Of a DNA stretch of 64,000 nt, positions 44,477 through 57,954 are shown one piece after another. The notes below the pieces were generated by a model, which saw only the letters and a list, made by a program, of their open reading frames with translations, did not search any database and was not told the origin of the DNA. This DNA is from Bryum argenteum (taxonomy: Eukaryota; Streptophyta; Bryopsida; Bryales; Bryaceae), in contig CM073328.1 in the NCBI GenBank assembly GCA_037043015.1, positions 13,675,495 to 13,739,494 of the forward strand, in the 5' to 3' direction. The position numbers and the translations under genes were made by a program. Numbering within the stretch: the stretch's first letter is position 1; every line of letters begins with the position of its first letter.

Positions 44477-46762
44477 TCACATGTTCCCAGTGGCAGGAGT
44501 AACTTGAGCCATCTTCACCACGGGCACCAGCGGCTTGGCCAGAAACTCCTGCAGAATGCGGTTGTACTCCTTGGGATTCTCCAGCTGCGGCACGTGCCCA
44601 CAGTTCTTCATGATCACCACCTCGGCTGTCCTCCCCAAATGCCTGCACCGCACCGTTACTGTCAGTAAAATCCGAAATTTGCACAGAAAGGATACCTCAA
44701 AAGTCAGTGTACTGATATGCTCAATCACATTCACTGTACAACTCCTTTCACGAAATGTGAAAAAAGAAATCTGTACATTCTTCATGCAGTTAGGCCTTAC
44801 AGTCTAAGAATTCCTGTCAGTGAAATCCGACCGCATCATAGATTTCTTAACGTGCACAGGAAGGTTAGTGTACTGATATGCTCACTGTACAACTTCTCTT
44901 TCACAAAATGTGGAAAAGAGTACTGTGAAATCTTGATGCAATTAGGCCTAACAGTCAGTCGGTAAAAACCACCAGCTAAGTGATCGTAAGTATTTCTTAC
45001 GATCCTAACGTGCACAGGGAGGATACCATTCGAGATATGGTGAAGAAATGAAATGACTTTGAGATTTATCGACAACTTGCATAGTATTCACAGCACTGGT
45101 ATGCTATTTCACTTGCATTAGGGTTCATTTACATTCATTGTGAAGTTCCCTTTGACCAATGAAAAATATAGATTCTTAATGCAATGAAGGCCTAATTGTC
45201 AGCAGGCCAATCCTCGAAATCTACTAGATGCTTATTCTCAGTGGTAAAACCACTTGCATTGGGGTTAACAAACAATCTTCTCTTTAAAAAATAAAATATG
45301 GAAGAGAGCTGTAGATTTTGATTGCACAACTTAGTCCTGACCCTGTCACTGCACATATTCGCTTCTGCTCACGAGAAAAACACAGAGACAATATTCCTGC
45401 TCAAAGATTGCTTCGTACTTTCTGCCACAGACAGAGACGCAAGTGCTTTGACTGACCTGTACCTTGATCTTTGGCAGTCAAAAAGAAAAGGAAAAGTGGA
45501 ATACTGTGGAATTTATGACGAATGATTGACGGTGATAACTTACTTTTGAAGCTTGTACGCAAGCTCGACGTTGAAAATCTCATCGTGCTGACCCCACAAC
45601 ACTAATGTCCGCGTCTGGGTCAACTTGGGCAGCGGAAATGCTCGCTCTGTTCCGATCACAAGCGCATCTAACAGTTGCCGCCTCTCCACTCTATACTCCT
45701 CATGCAATACCTGAACAATAGCAAGGAAAACAACAGACAGTTGATCAACAGCATGCATTACAAGCAACACATAGCAAATTCATGCAAATTAGTAGCATTG
45801 TAGTATGAGAATAGTACACAAGTACACCCAATAGCGATAATTTGCGTGTGAGTGTAATGACATGGTCTACTCATATCACAATTCTGATAGTGCACACAAA
45901 TTGTTCAATAGCCTACAATATAACCTACTCAATTAATCAACATGGAAATTCCACAGACTCTCAAGTGCATCGAGAGCTTCCCACACAATCAAACAATAAC
46001 CTAATTCAAAAACCATACTATGAATCAAAGCAAGACAATCAATCAATAGCATTCAAAATCCACACATTCTATGCAAGAATCCCTAAAGAAAGAAAGATGA
46101 TCTACCTTAAGGAGGTCACGAATAACGAAATCGGGGAGCCAAGGTCGTTTAAAGCAGGCACTCGCAATCCCAGCCCTCACCTCCGCAACAGAACTCGGGA
46201 TCAAGATCTGGGAGATATGCTGAAACCCATGTTTCTTCAACAGAACTTCATCATTTTCCGGCGACATACAAATCCCCGAAGACGAAAACACAACTTTGTT
46301 AACGAACTCAGGGTAAAGCTCCGCCATTCGGAAGGCCACCATGCCACCATAGCTCGTCCCCACCACATCCACTTCGTTTTGAACTCCGAGCATTTGCAGC
46401 ATCTTGCCCACGCACTCCGCTTGAAAAGTCTCCGATCTCTGCTTCGACTCCGTTGTGGACTCTCCGAAGAAGAGAAGATCCGGGACGTAGACGTTGTAGT
46501 CTTTGCAAAACGCGGCGATTTGATTCTCCCAGCAGAGAAGTGCGTTGGGGCCGAATCCTTGCAGGAAGAGGAGAGCAGGTTTTGTGTTGGGGACTGACCA
46601 TACCCCGGCTTCAGCTATTGGCGGTGTTGGCGTCCAACAGTGCATCGTTGTGTCGGAGTCGATTTCGATTAGCTCTGGGCGCAGGCCGCATGCTTTGTAG
46701 TGCTTACGGAGAAGACGGAGCTTAAATTCCACCAAACTTAAATCGAAACACCCCCTCCCCAT
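44477..46762 (-). CDS. Alpha/beta-hydrolase fold protein, 3 exons
   Basis: Exons (-) 46762-46106, 45710-45544 and 44642-44477 give 990 nt, 329 aa. The start is the ATG at 46762-46760 (MGRGCFDLSLVEFK). The open frame extends further only through a non-ATG codon. The domain runs from about residue 60. The oxyanion strand is LLFLQGFGPNA. The nucleophile elbow is VVGTSYGGMVAFRMA (Ser in GTSYGG), the acid is in LVLWGQHDEIFN and the His in MKNCGHVPQLENP. All three triad residues are present, so it is probably an active esterase- or MEST-like hydrolase. Plants have many such proteins of unknown substrate. No signal peptide or membrane segment is obvious. Intron 2 carries degenerate tandem repeats. 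Confidence 0.88.
44643..45340. repeat. Degenerate tandem repeats in hydrolase intron 2
   Basis: Units of roughly 150-170 bp recur: CTGATATGCTCA, CTGTACAACT-CTTTCAC-AAATGTG, ATGCA-TTAGGCCT-ACAGTC and a piece with AACGTGCACAGG-AGG. There are two clear copies (44700-44810, 44870-44965) and two fainter ones to about 45340. Confidence 0.65.
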
Positions 46763-49204
46763 TCTGATGACCCTAACTATCACTCACTCACTCCCTTCTC
46801 AACAAAATATTCGAATCCCAATCTCTTCTTAGACTATGAAAGCTTCGACAGAATTTACGTCGAAACATGAAGAAACCGCGAATTGCAACGAGTCTACAAA
46901 CCCATCATAGGAAAGGAGAATCTTCCAGTGAGTGTCGCGATCTTGCGATCTGTTAGTAATCTTTCAAGGTTTCGTAAGCAGAGACAAGGAAAAGGATCGT
47001 CGACTCAAGAACCGTTCTCAGAGAGGTGCGATGAATCTACAAACCCATCTCAAAAAAACTCTAAAGAATCGTTCAACGCGATCTTGAAGAGAGTCTCCGA
47101 GCCTACCTCCCAAGACTACGAAGAATCTCTCACAACATTTTTTCAAAGAGGCGTGATCTTGCAACGAGTCTACAAACCCATCTCATAAAACCTTCAAGAA
47201 ATGTTTGAACTATTTCCTGCAACGAGTCTACAGAGCTCTTTTGATGTAAACAATGAGTTCTCTTTGAAGGCTTTTTCTACAACGAAGGAAGTGATCTTAT
47301 GTCGACGGATTCGAAGCAGAGAGAAAGAAGTGTGCAACCTCGTTTTTCGCAAACTGGCGATTCGTGAAGGATCAGCACTGCGATTTCTACAGAGAAATGA
47401 GAATGGAGGGTGGAATTCTACACAGGAACGAGAATGGAGGATGGATTGCTGCGAAGTCTGCAAACCTCCCGGCGCTGGAATTCAGCTCGGCTACAGTTGG
47501 GGTCCCGACTCTATAGGTACGTTGTTGCTATTACTAGTAGGTCTTGCTTTTACTAGTACGTCTTGGTTTTACTAGTAGGTCATGGTAGGTCTTCGTTTTC
47601 ACTTGTAAGGGTTATTTTTATTGGTTGTGTGCCGCACATGGTTAACTATTCTCAGTTGTGACCATGTGTGTTATCCTGTAATTGGGACCAAGAATTTAGA
47701 GTGAAATGGTACACAGTAGATTTAAGCCTGAAAAATTTGAAATAAAATTTGGATAGAATTAGGGTGAGCTTCTTTCTTTGGTTGGAGGTATTTGGGTGTC
47801 ATGCGTTCACTAATTTTAGTTTTAAAGAATTGCTATAGCAGCGTCCCCTTTTTTTTTCTTTGCTACTGTTTTGATACCGCCTCCCTTGCTCACTCCGTAG
47901 ACTACACTTTCGACAAAAGTGCTATGCAAAATAATGCATCCCTACATTTTTGTAACACTTTATGATAGATTTATGTCCTTTGTATTGTGTGCCTTTTGGG
48001 CAAAAAATCAGTAGTTTTCAACTAGTTTTGTATTAGTTGAGTTCTGGAACTCCTTTCGGCAAACCACGCATGAACCAGCAATTGTATACTCTTTTATTCA
48101 ATACCCCAATGTGGGCTTCCACTATTCTTTGTATTGTGTTCACATGAAGCAAAATTTCTGACTCTAGTGTTGTGTGTTTTTGCCAACATGTTCTTACAAC
48201 CTCGATGAATGAAAGGGTCAGTGGCAAGAAGGAACCTTCTTACCATGATACTTTTTGAAAACGTAATGTTTGTTTCCAATAAACAACAAAGTAAAGTCTC
48301 AAGTTATGCTTGAAAATTCATAAATACATATTTTTTAGATTTGCAATATCAACACAACTTAACCCCAAAATATCCTTGTGTTTTTGGGAGCTTGAAACTT
48401 CAAAACTCCGATTTTCTACCTCTATGCACCCCTGAAGATGTGATCTTCCACTTTCAACCATAAGATCTTGTACCTAAGCCTATTTACAGTTACTGATTTA
48501 AAAATTGACCCATTGGATACTAACTATGAGCAATATCGTAGCATTCAAAGTTTTTTTTGGGCATTGCTCAAAAGACATTGTCTCCATGTTTGAGGTAACA
48601 TGCTTGAAAGACCCATAGCAATGTCTTGCTCGCCGCTATTCACATGTTGGCCAAGTTGCACGTTTAGACTTTTTTGGAAGCTCAACTACCAAATTTGAAG
48701 CAGCCACACACATGGCCTCATCATTTGAGACTAAAAATTTGAGCATCATGTAGGTACACCACTTTTGTCCAACTTGTTTGACAATAGAATGGAGGATATT
48801 TCAAGTCTCGTTGACTTCATCTGCATGATGGCTACAGTATTTAAGTGTTTCTTGCAATAAAGTCCAAGTGTGGAGGACTGACACTTTCTCTCATGGGAAG
48901 TTGTGCTATAGAAATACTATCCTTCCAAGAATTATTTTTCTTTTCTTCTAGGCATCAAAGATTCAATAAAGTAGTCATGTTGTGAATAGTTTTTATGTGA
49001 GGTGATGGGTTAGCCCTATTGTACTGATTTTGAGATATGGCGTCAGCATAGGAGGTCTTTTTTTGTTGAATAAAACACCAACATTATTGTGATACACTTA
49101 TTGGAGATTCTTGGAGAAAGTTGTCACCACTTGTCTTGTGTGGAAAAAAATACTGATTGTTAAGGTTTTAGAGCCTTTATCATAAAAATGTGTCTCCATT
49201 GACT
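46763..49204. other. Upstream of the hydrolase gene, and AT-rich intergenic DNA
   Basis: At 46878-47240 a degenerate repeat with CGAGTCTACAAACCCATC occurs at about 46889, 47033, 47166 and (shortened) 47219. At 47530-47590 TTTTACTAGTA-GTCTTG is repeated three times. Several frames overlap this area but none has a recognisable product. From 47600 I see nothing. Confidence 0.4.
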
Positions 49205-49490
49205 CATGCAGGCCATGCTTGCGTGGTGCTCACCACTATAGTCCACTCAACTATTGTGGGGGGTCCTTGGATCTTGTTGTATATGGGTACCTCAAAGCCC
49301 TTCGGGAAATACTATGTCGAGTATCTTCAAGGCACTAGTAACTAGCATAGCTATAGTGTCCACCCTTGAGAGGGGAAAGTAGTATTGTTCCAATTTCCCC
49401 TTGTCCGGTGGTCATCAAGATATTAGCATTACGAACAAACACTTCATTCACGTTGACCCCTAAGAAAGAGACCGGAGTATCTATCTATGT
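49205..49490 (+). mobile_element. 5'-truncated SINE (same family as 28930-29289)
   Basis: Body and tail of the SINE: GTGGTGCTCACCACTATAGTC through TCCAATTTCCCCTTGTCCGG to a short TCTATCTATG tail at about 49482. The tRNA-like boxes are missing. A further small, decayed piece (GTTCGTAATG...CCTGGACAAAGG) lies inverted at 49582-49622. Confidence 0.85.
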
Positions 49491-49986
49491 AGGCCATAGA
49501 TCCGCGTGAACAAGAGATGTGGTACTTTTTACGATTATTATAATAATAAAACTCCGAACCTTTTTATAGGCGATCGTGTCTGTTCGTAATGAAAATGGCG
49601 CGGTGTCCCCTGGACAAAGGTTAATTCTTACAGACATAGAGTACAACACCCCAATTTCATCGGGTACCCCGAGGAGCAAGGTAATAAACTCATAAGAGCA
49701 TCATGTAGTAGCTACAGTACATACAAGCCAAACAACAATGTATAGTAAGGGCATTCCTGCGACAAGGGCAACACGCAAAATAATCTCCCAACGAAGTCGA
49801 CGACATAGCGTTATGAGGAGAGGAAATATTTGGCACATTTCTCAAGGAGCATGTGATTGTCGGACGTAAACATCTGATGGGAATCATCTAAAAACAACAA
49901 TGAAATTCCAAAGTTGGATGAATGTTGGATGTATTTTCCCTTAATCACCTGTTACAAAGGCAAACTCACGTAAATGGGGATTTTAA
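49491..49986. other. Intergenic DNA, no gene seen
   Basis: Apart from the decayed SINE piece, I see nothing. Confidence 0.35.
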
Positions 49987-50227
49987 CCCCTAAAGGTCCA
50001 GGAAAGCCAAAACTGCTTTTCGGAGTCCAAAATTCAGCCAACTTTGACCATTATAATCTCACAAATGAAGAAGAATCAACGGTTCAATTTTGGCAAGTGA
50101 GTGGAAGGTTGAGTTAACTTCAAGATCCTACGGTTGGATCTTCCAAATAATTCTTAGATTGAGAGTTTCTAAGCTTGAAGTAAGGGAATGTCCATTTTTA
50201 CAATTTTGCATCAAGAACCTTTAGGGG
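49987..50227. mobile_element. TTAA-flanked MITE (family M1), intact copy
   Basis: The ends CCCCTAAAGGTCC (left) and, inverted, CCCCTAAAGGTTC (right) are flanked on both sides by TTAA (49983-49986, 50228-50231). TTAA duplication is typical of piggyBac-type transposases, although the TTAA could simply be the outer part of the inverted repeat. Length is 241 bp and the element is non-coding. A second copy at 28791-29411 carries the SINE insertion. Confidence 0.7.
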
Positions 50228-50554
50228 TTAACGATGTATAACCTGTCTACGATATCATGGGGAATTTTTCAATAGGGGTTCACGTACTGTAGATCCCATT
50301 TCTAGTGATTCAAGGAGTTCAAGCCGCGTTGTCTCAAGCTCCCATTAACTCCATTTTTGGGCTATGAAGCTCAAACCCGCTTTGCAGATTATATTGTTTC
50401 CCTATATCTTTCCAAGAGGACCATTCATGAAATTCACTCTCAAAGTTCAAAAGTCAAGTCATAGGAAGCTCAAATTTACCATAATTTGCAATATATTCTC
50501 ATCTATTATCAAAGTAATCTCTATATATAATAGAATAGGGTCCCCGTTCGGCAA

Positions 50555-50655
50555 TCCTTCCTACCTACCAAACCTTCCTACCCACCAACATACCAACGTA
50601 CCAACGTACCAACCTACCATCCTACGAACTTACCAACCAACCTATTTACCTACCT
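50555..50655. repeat. ACCAACxT/CCTACCA minisatellite
   Basis: Degenerate 8-9-bp units of the type CCTACCAA, ACCAACGT and ACCAACCT over about 100 bp. Confidence 0.8.
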
Positions 50656-51411
50656 TCTTTTATGTAATTTGGATTATGTAAGTTATTATACTTTCTTTTT
50701 TTTTAAAAACGCGGGCATATATAAAAATAATATGGAATGGTAGACACGAGATACTTTTTGAAAATACCATATAAAGTGCTTCTCAGTCGGGACAACATGT
50801 ATCTTACTAGTACTAAATAGATGATAGAAGCTTCAAAATTTCACCAACAATTGAGATCTCACTTTGTTCCAAGAACTAGCCATTGACTTTTAGCATACCC
50901 CCATGTAAGAAATTAATATATATCCTCTAAATGATTTCCAGGTCCCATGGAAGTCAAAGAGTACAAAGATATGCTCCTCACTGTTTTGCATTAAAAGTTT
51001 AGACTAAGGTGATATGAAAGTGTTGTAAGAACTCAAACTGCATTGGTAGTTTTTGACACGATGATTTTGTGTTACCTTGGAGAGCAAAGGTGAATGATGT
51101 TTTTGAACCACTCACTAAAACATTTACAAGTTTTTTGTGGCTACAGTGCCGAATAGATTCAATGCTCCATTTCAGCTCGTTCGAAACAAGATCTCACCTG
51201 TTTTCTAGTAAACGACAGAAGCTCGACAACCCATCATTCTGCTTCTTGTGTGAATGGGATTGTGTGGAAATTTAGGATTTTCCTTGAGAATAAAAAGGAA
51301 TAGCAACATAGCTTGCTGAAATCTCAGTTTTAGTATCTAGAATCTCCCTAGATTCTATATTTTCTTTTTATATATACCGAATGCCGAACGCGCAGAACAT
51401 GAATCCAGGTT
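50656..51411. other. Intergenic DNA, no gene seen
   Basis: Short frames only. TATATATACC at about 51370 lies some 40 bp upstream of the tRNA and could help its transcription. Confidence 0.35.
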
Positions 51412-51483
51412 GCCTCCATGGCTTAGTGGTAGAGCGTTCCCTTCGTAAGGGAAAGGTCGTGAGTTCGATCCTCACTGGGGGCA
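51412..51483 (+). tRNA. tRNA-Thr (anticodon CGT)
   Basis: A full cloverleaf of 72 nt: acceptor GCCTCCA/TGGGGGC (one G-T pair), a D arm with GCTTAGTGGTAGAGC, anticodon stem TTCCC/GGGAA around loop TTCGTAA (anticodon CGT), T stem GTGAG/CTCAC with loop TTCGATC, discriminator A. Box A (TGGCTTAGTGG) and box B (GTTCGATCC) are canonical. There is no intron. T-rich DNA follows within 12 nt (TTTTGTTTT) as Pol III terminator. CCA is not fully encoded, which fits a nuclear gene. Confidence 0.95.
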
Positions 51484-54278
51484 CCAAAGATTTTGTTTTA
51501 TTTCTTAATTTATTGTCCTAATAGGGGGGCATAAATAGAGTTTTTTGTCCTTATAAATGGGGATTTATCCAAGAAGCAGCCTCCAACCTGTTTAGAGGGG
51601 GGGGGGGCGGGTCATGAATAGAGTGTCCATTTGAGCTATCTTTGCATGTATGCGTGGAGGTCATCACATCAACGGTGAGACTACTAACCCCTCTCGGCTA
51701 AGATTTACCCACATATTACATGCTATACTAATTATCGTACGTGGATGAGAGAGGTGAAGAGTTCTCATTTTTCCTGTTTTGCCCAATTCTAAAAAATAAT
51801 TGATTTACATTTGCAACCTCAAATCGATGAAAATTTAGATAACTTTGTTTATTTGGGTAAAAATGTTGTTTGAGGAGAGTACAAGGTGTTGTTATCATTT
51901 GGGTGGCATTTTAACAACAAAAGTTGCAAATCCCCTTTCCCCAATTCTAGTAGTGGGATGTCAAAGATGGGTCTTTGAATGCTTTATCCAATAGCAATAT
52001 AGTGCAAAAACATTTAGAAATGTCAAGCTAGTAGACAGTAAGACTTGGTCATTCTAGTACTTTAAAGAGCAATAGCTGATACTGCTGATTCCAGAAAATG
52101 TGATCGATCCGGCGAGAAGCTCCGTTGACAAGACTGGCGCAGCTTTAAGCTCCGACATTCTTATAATGGCCCTTTTAATTCAACGGTATAGGCGGCGAGC
52201 GAACTAGAGACCGGAGAGTATCAGCGTCTCCTGGTCGCTTCTGGCTTCTCATCTGTTTTTTTCCTCAAAGTGCTGCAAGGATTGAACCTCATTGAATGTG
52301 TCAAAACTTGAAAGATACCGACAAATTACATATTATAACGTAAAACCTGTGTTCTTCAAAAGCATTGGAAGTTTCATTGCATTGATTGTAAGGTAGAGAG
52401 TGATGATTTTACTATAAGTACAATAATCATGTTAGTCTTTTATGACACACTTGGGAGTGGGAGCAACTTTTTCTGGTATAATCGCAGAATTTCAAGTAAA
52501 GGATTATACCCTTTGATGAAATCACGTGAAAATATGTTGATGCACTTCACGAGTCTTATTTAACTACTGTAAAGAAGCTCAAAAGTAAAGTGTCTTTTGG
52601 GATGGGAGCTACAGTTGTTGTAGAAGATGACATATCTATTGCTCGGCTCTGTACGAAAGGAATAGTCATGATCGAAACAATGAAACTGTGGAGTGGTACC
52701 AAACACAACATATGCGCAAGGATTATTTGCAGTGATACGACAAACTCTCAGTCCATCTCGAGGGCAAGTAAGAGCTCATTCACAACACATTGAAGTAGAA
52801 TAAAGTCGTCACGCAACATCTGTAGGACAGACAAGCGAACACAAGAGGAAACAATTGAAAGCCCAGAACCCAGTATCTACAACAACAACTCCATGGAAAG
52901 AAAAGCAACAACAGAGACGACATGAAATTGAAAAAACCTTTAATAATTATGGTAGGTAAATCACCATGAAACGAGCTCATTGTAGCTTCCTACAATTGCC
53001 TACCCCTCCAACTACCTACACACCAAGAGCTTTGGTCCGCTACACCAAAGGCCGATGATGATGCTCATGAATGAGGCGGCTTCAAAGCAAATGTGTCCAT
53101 GCCATAACCGCAATGACACTCGCACAAGCATTTGTTCCCTGTATCTGAAGGTGTCTTGTCGTTAAGAGCAGTCTAGGAAATACGTTCCAACAAGCATCGA
53201 AACCTTGAGTCCAGATGAATGAGAAGGACTGCGGTAGACGATTTTCTATTTTAGTTCAATTAATATATAATTGCATACGTGGGTCATTTATGAACTGATA
53301 GAAAATTACAATTAATGAAAAATGATTATAGTCGTGAAGGTGGTTGTATGTAGCAACCATTTATATTAAATTAAATACTTTTGTTAAGGCTTCAAAGTAA
53401 GAAATTGGTGTTTCTAACCTAAAACAAAACTTAGATATAGGTGTTACAGTGGATGGATGCAACTTATCTCTGATTTGAGATTTTACGATGTCATAATTTC
53501 ACACGTATAAAGGTGATGCTTGAATTCTAAATATTCACTTATGAGTGCGAACCAAGTGTAATTGAGTATTTTAGAAGTAAATTATTGTCAGCCATCAAAA
53601 TGACTCACATATTAATTATTGAAAATTTAAATGCAAAATAGATTTGATTATGGTAGTTTGTGTGGTTCTTATAAACTTAATGCATTAAATTGGAACTTAT
53701 AGAATTAGGTTAGAAACTTATTAGAATGATTATAAAAAACATTGAGAATGACAACTTAGTGAAAATTGTATGATTGTATACTAAGAAGAATAACTAACCA
53801 GTCAGAATTGAGGAATATTAGATGTAAGATAGTATTAGAGAGAGAGAGGTAGATAAGCAATTAAGAAAGTAAAGAGGTAATTTATTGTTAGTTTTTTCCT
53901 CTCCTCTCACGTGTATGCGTGTATATATTTTGAGATATTTATAGGTTTTAGGCTTCTAGCTATGAAGAATTGAGTTTGGTGATGTAACATGGAGAAAGGA
54001 TACAAATAGAATGTGTGCAATGGTTGTATGTGAGTATGAATGTGGGTAGATTAGGGTAGAAGATAAGAGAGTTGAAATTTCAACCTCAGGAGAAGGCTGC
54101 TGACTTTGGCAAGTTATGGTGTCCAATTCGAGATACATTGAAGAGTGCCCTTTGGAGAATATGAGCATCTTGAAGAAAGCTTTGTAACGAGTCTAAGTGC
54201 GTATTTAGTAAAGCAATGATGAGAGAGATACGGCCATTTGAGTGATCAAGGGTTTAACTACGTTTAAGCCCTGCTTGT

Positions 54279-54309
<31 letters not shown>

Positions 54310-54319
54310 TTTTTATTTT
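54279..54319. repeat. ATTT/ATTTTT microsatellite
   Basis: About six TTTA units followed by TTTTTA units. Confidence 0.85.
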
Positions 54320-57242
54320 TCATTGTTTGTGTGATTTTAATTGCATTGATCATGTCTTGATTATTGCGTAGTGGTGGATGATTGAAATGTAAGAATGTAT
54401 GTTATAATTTCATTCTATTAGTGGTTTGTAGTCCATTAATTGGAAAGGCTAGGTTAAGGTGTCTTTACTCATCATCAGTCTAACTCGATGATTTTTCTTC
54501 TTATCGGTTGAATTGCTCATAATTATTCAATAACGAACTGAAGACTATTAAAGTGTTATAAAACAAAAATTGTGAAGCAATCATTTCATACTGTATTTAA
54601 AAATTCCTAAATTGCATGATCAATAATACTTTCGGAGAAAACAATATGCCAGATAGGAATATTATATATCTATATTAACAGAGTATGTCTACGCCAAGCG
54701 CAAAAATTGATTATTAAATATTATGATTTTATATTTACGGTTCTTAATATGTTGTTGGTGAAACGTAAAATTTAGAGGTTGTCTATATCGCTACCTACCA
54801 ATAGAAATCACTAATTGAAGTTAATTGCTTATTGTTTATTACATTTAAGTGACATCTGCAAAAAATCATGAAAAGAAGCTTGAAAATGTATATACTCATT
54901 TAACATACTTTAATTTTTGCTAAAACGACAGATAAAAAGATCAGGTATGACATGCGATATATAGTTTTAACATTATTTTTAGGTTTTTACGAATGATATC
55001 ATTAAAATAATTTCGTAACGTTGAATAAATGTAATTATTCATCCATACACACTGTTAAGACAAACGATGGAAAGAAATGCCTTAGCACTAAGCACCTTCG
55101 TAAATAGTATTATGACAAAATAGTCATATTTATATGTCACTTGTTCTGTACCTCTGTGCAATGGTTGTATATGTTGCAATGGCTGATATCTATGTCATAA
55201 AAACAGCTTCTTCCGCATATTTGAAGCAAGATCAACCTTCTTCAATTCTGTCTTTTTATTTCATTTTCCTTGCCTAAACACATACAATCAATATGTTTGC
55301 GATAAAATAAATATACTGGAAATTGTGATACAGTGACTATCAACACAATTCCAAGTTCGAAGTTTAAAACATAAGCATTAAAAAAAATGTTAGTACTATT
55401 AATATAATTACAAATTCATAAGATCGATGTATTAAGTATCATAAGACCGATGTTTGTATATTTTTTAAGTATAAGTGTTGTAATACTCATATTTTAAACA
55501 TTTTAAAACCATTTTGAAAACTTTTTATTTTGAATGAATGTTATTTTCTATATTATTTTCACTCGACATGAAAAGCTGTTTCAGGGGCATGTGTAAGGTG
55601 TTCCTCACCTGGATTTACAATCCATCTTTCCTTTAAAGTAAGGTAAAATCTACTGAAGTGAAGCTGAAGTCCTCTGAAGTGGAGCAAAAGTGAAGGTATA
55701 ATTACATACTTTATTTTGAATTGAGTCTTATAGATTACCAATAATCGTTATTTCAGAAGCATAAATTTTTATATGTCACAAACTAATTTTAATTAATCAA
55801 ACATAATACAATCAGCATGAAGAATTACAGAAACATGATAACACACCAGGATTACAAGTTATGTGAAAATATAAAATATTAAGCAAGAAGTCTTCTAGGT
55901 TAAACTACAAAAGATAGCACAATATTCTCACAACCTTAATATGTAACAAAAATAAAAAATACAATAGTTTATTTTGATGTTTTTAGGAGCACAATTAATC
56001 ATATTGTCTTGCATCATTAGGGTCAAGTTATTACGGACGTTATCCTTGTGCAAAATTTTTAGTAGTGGTATGACGCTCATTCAGAAAAAAAAAATCGTAA
56101 TTTTTCTCCACTCCGATATGCTGCATTGATAACATTCCTTGGTAAGCCTAGATTTGGTACTTAGTTGTATGGTTAACTCCCAATGAAGCTTTGTTTACAT
56201 TTATAATGTGGGGTTTGACCCTTGAAAATCTCGCGGGAGGTGTAGATTAGTAACCTAAATAGAAAAAATATATATTTTATACATTTTACATATATTAGTT
56301 TTAAATATACAACGAATCTTTCCTTTTAAAGCGGAGCTGAAGTGAAGTTACAGTATTATGTTATTTTATTTTTCACATGGAGATTATAAAAAGTATTTAG
56401 AGTAAAAGTTTATGCTGATTGCATCTTCATTTGCATTATATAGGGAAATTATATATTGACATTATCTATCATTAGCATTTAGATTTTGGAGAGAATTTTT
56501 CTAAAGTTCAGCATACTTCAGTTTTACTCTAATCATTATTCATAAGTTTTAGATTTTTGATGATTAGTTGAAAGTGCTTGAAGATTTACGATAAAATTAG
56601 ACACCTCAATATGTGCTTGTCCAGCAACAGCCTTCGTGTGCTCATCCACAACATGCTTACACGGTGGTGATTCACTAAGAAGAATCTGCACATGCCCACC
56701 CTCAACGTATGTCTGCTATGCACCAGCCTGCTTCCGCGGTGGAGGTCAAATCTAGAGAGTCATCAATCAAACGTAAGCGTAAAAAATCATCAGTTTGATC
56801 TATAAACTTTGCAAAAGGCCCTAATTACCGCTTTCCTCTTATCCAAGCCTTCTTTATTCTTCGTTCCAGCCTCCTGCTTCTAACCACAACCCTTCCCATT
56901 AACCCACTATTTCTCTTTATGCAAGTCATCCCCATATCTCTAACTTCATTTCTCAATCTTACATTAAAAAATAAAATATTTAATGTAAGTAGCATATTTA
57001 ATTTAATTTATTTTTATTTTTATTTTTCTAGTTAATGAAAAAATTAATTAATTAACATAATAAGCTTATAATTTATTTAATTAAGTTCAGTTGATTTATT
57101 TAATTTTTTCTTTTGTTTTATTACTTGTCACATGACGATTAGATAAGGTGAATAATCTAATTTTATTAATTTAGGTTGAAATGATCTTAAAATTGAAAGA
57201 TTTTTTGCGTATTTGCGTTTAAATATATTTTTTCTTATTTTG

Positions 57243-57246
<4 letters not shown>

Positions 57247-57273
<27 letters not shown>
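57247..57273. repeat. Poly-T run (27 nt)
   Basis: Uninterrupted T27. No retroelement body is recognised next to it. Confidence 0.85.
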
Positions 57274-57954
57274 CATTTTGTGTACGTTTCAATGATGAAC
57301 TTCACAATAGTGCAGACTCTCAGCGTGTGACTTATTCAATTAGTTTTTTTCTACGTTTTAAAATTAGGTAGAGCTACAAGGCATTTTAAATCGTATACGA
57401 CTTGTCTTCCACATTGACCACTTTGTTTATCCGATGAACGTTCGCTTTTGCTTCACAGTTTACATGTTTTGTCTATGTTACTTCCCGAAGAGGTAAATGA
57501 TTTTGAGAAGACGCGGTAGAAGATTCTTAAATAAAATTTTTCATTCGAGTTTCATTAAAAGAGATGTCTGATTTACTTCATCTGAATTTCTAAATTGACA
57601 ATAATTACAATGATATTTAATGACTTTTTTCTTCTTTTGAGCATTTGGTTACCTTTATTACCTCTTTTCTTGTACTTTCCGCTGTATTTTGTTAGATCAT
57701 TTATCACTCTTCTCGCGATTTTTAACGTAGCTTTTTATCAATTGACGCGCGAGATAAGAGCGGAGCCCACGGTTGATTTATACAACGTAAGAGCGTTTAT
57801 CATCTGCTACTACACGGTTATGTTAATAACGTATTTATCTAAATGACATGTTGTATGGTCATTTCGTTTAGATCATTAGTGGTGCTCGGTTAGCTGCTAT
57901 TATCGCTAAGTTTGAGGATATATTTCCATTATTCTATTTTTTCATTTTTTTATT

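Larger units (their letters stand above)
51484..57594. other. AT-rich intergenic DNA, no gene seen
   Basis: Six kilobases with only short frames. Contents: a G10 run near 51600, a slightly GC-richer patch at 52090-52250 without coding signal, an ATTT microsatellite (54279-54319) and a T27 run (57247-57273). A pair of short similar stretches (CCTTTAAAG...GAAGTGAAGCTGAAG at 55630-55670 and CTTTTAAAGCGGAGCTGAAG at 56324-56343) suggests an old repeat. Confidence 0.4.

Noticed and set aside
46878-47575. Plus-strand frames upstream of the hydrolase gene
   Set aside because: They run through the CGAGTCTACAAACCCATC repeat and across its units in different frames. No protein family is recognised.
50555-50655. 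CCTACCAA-rich tract as a possible interstitial telomere repeat
   Set aside because: The units do not match TTTAGGG/CCCTAAA, and spacing is irregular. It is an ordinary minisatellite.
57595-57846. Hydrophobic plus-strand frame with apparent membrane helices
   Set aside because: No ATG in context (it opens on a non-ATG codon), very AT-rich DNA yields Phe/Leu/Ile-rich frames by chance, and no splice sites or homology are seen.
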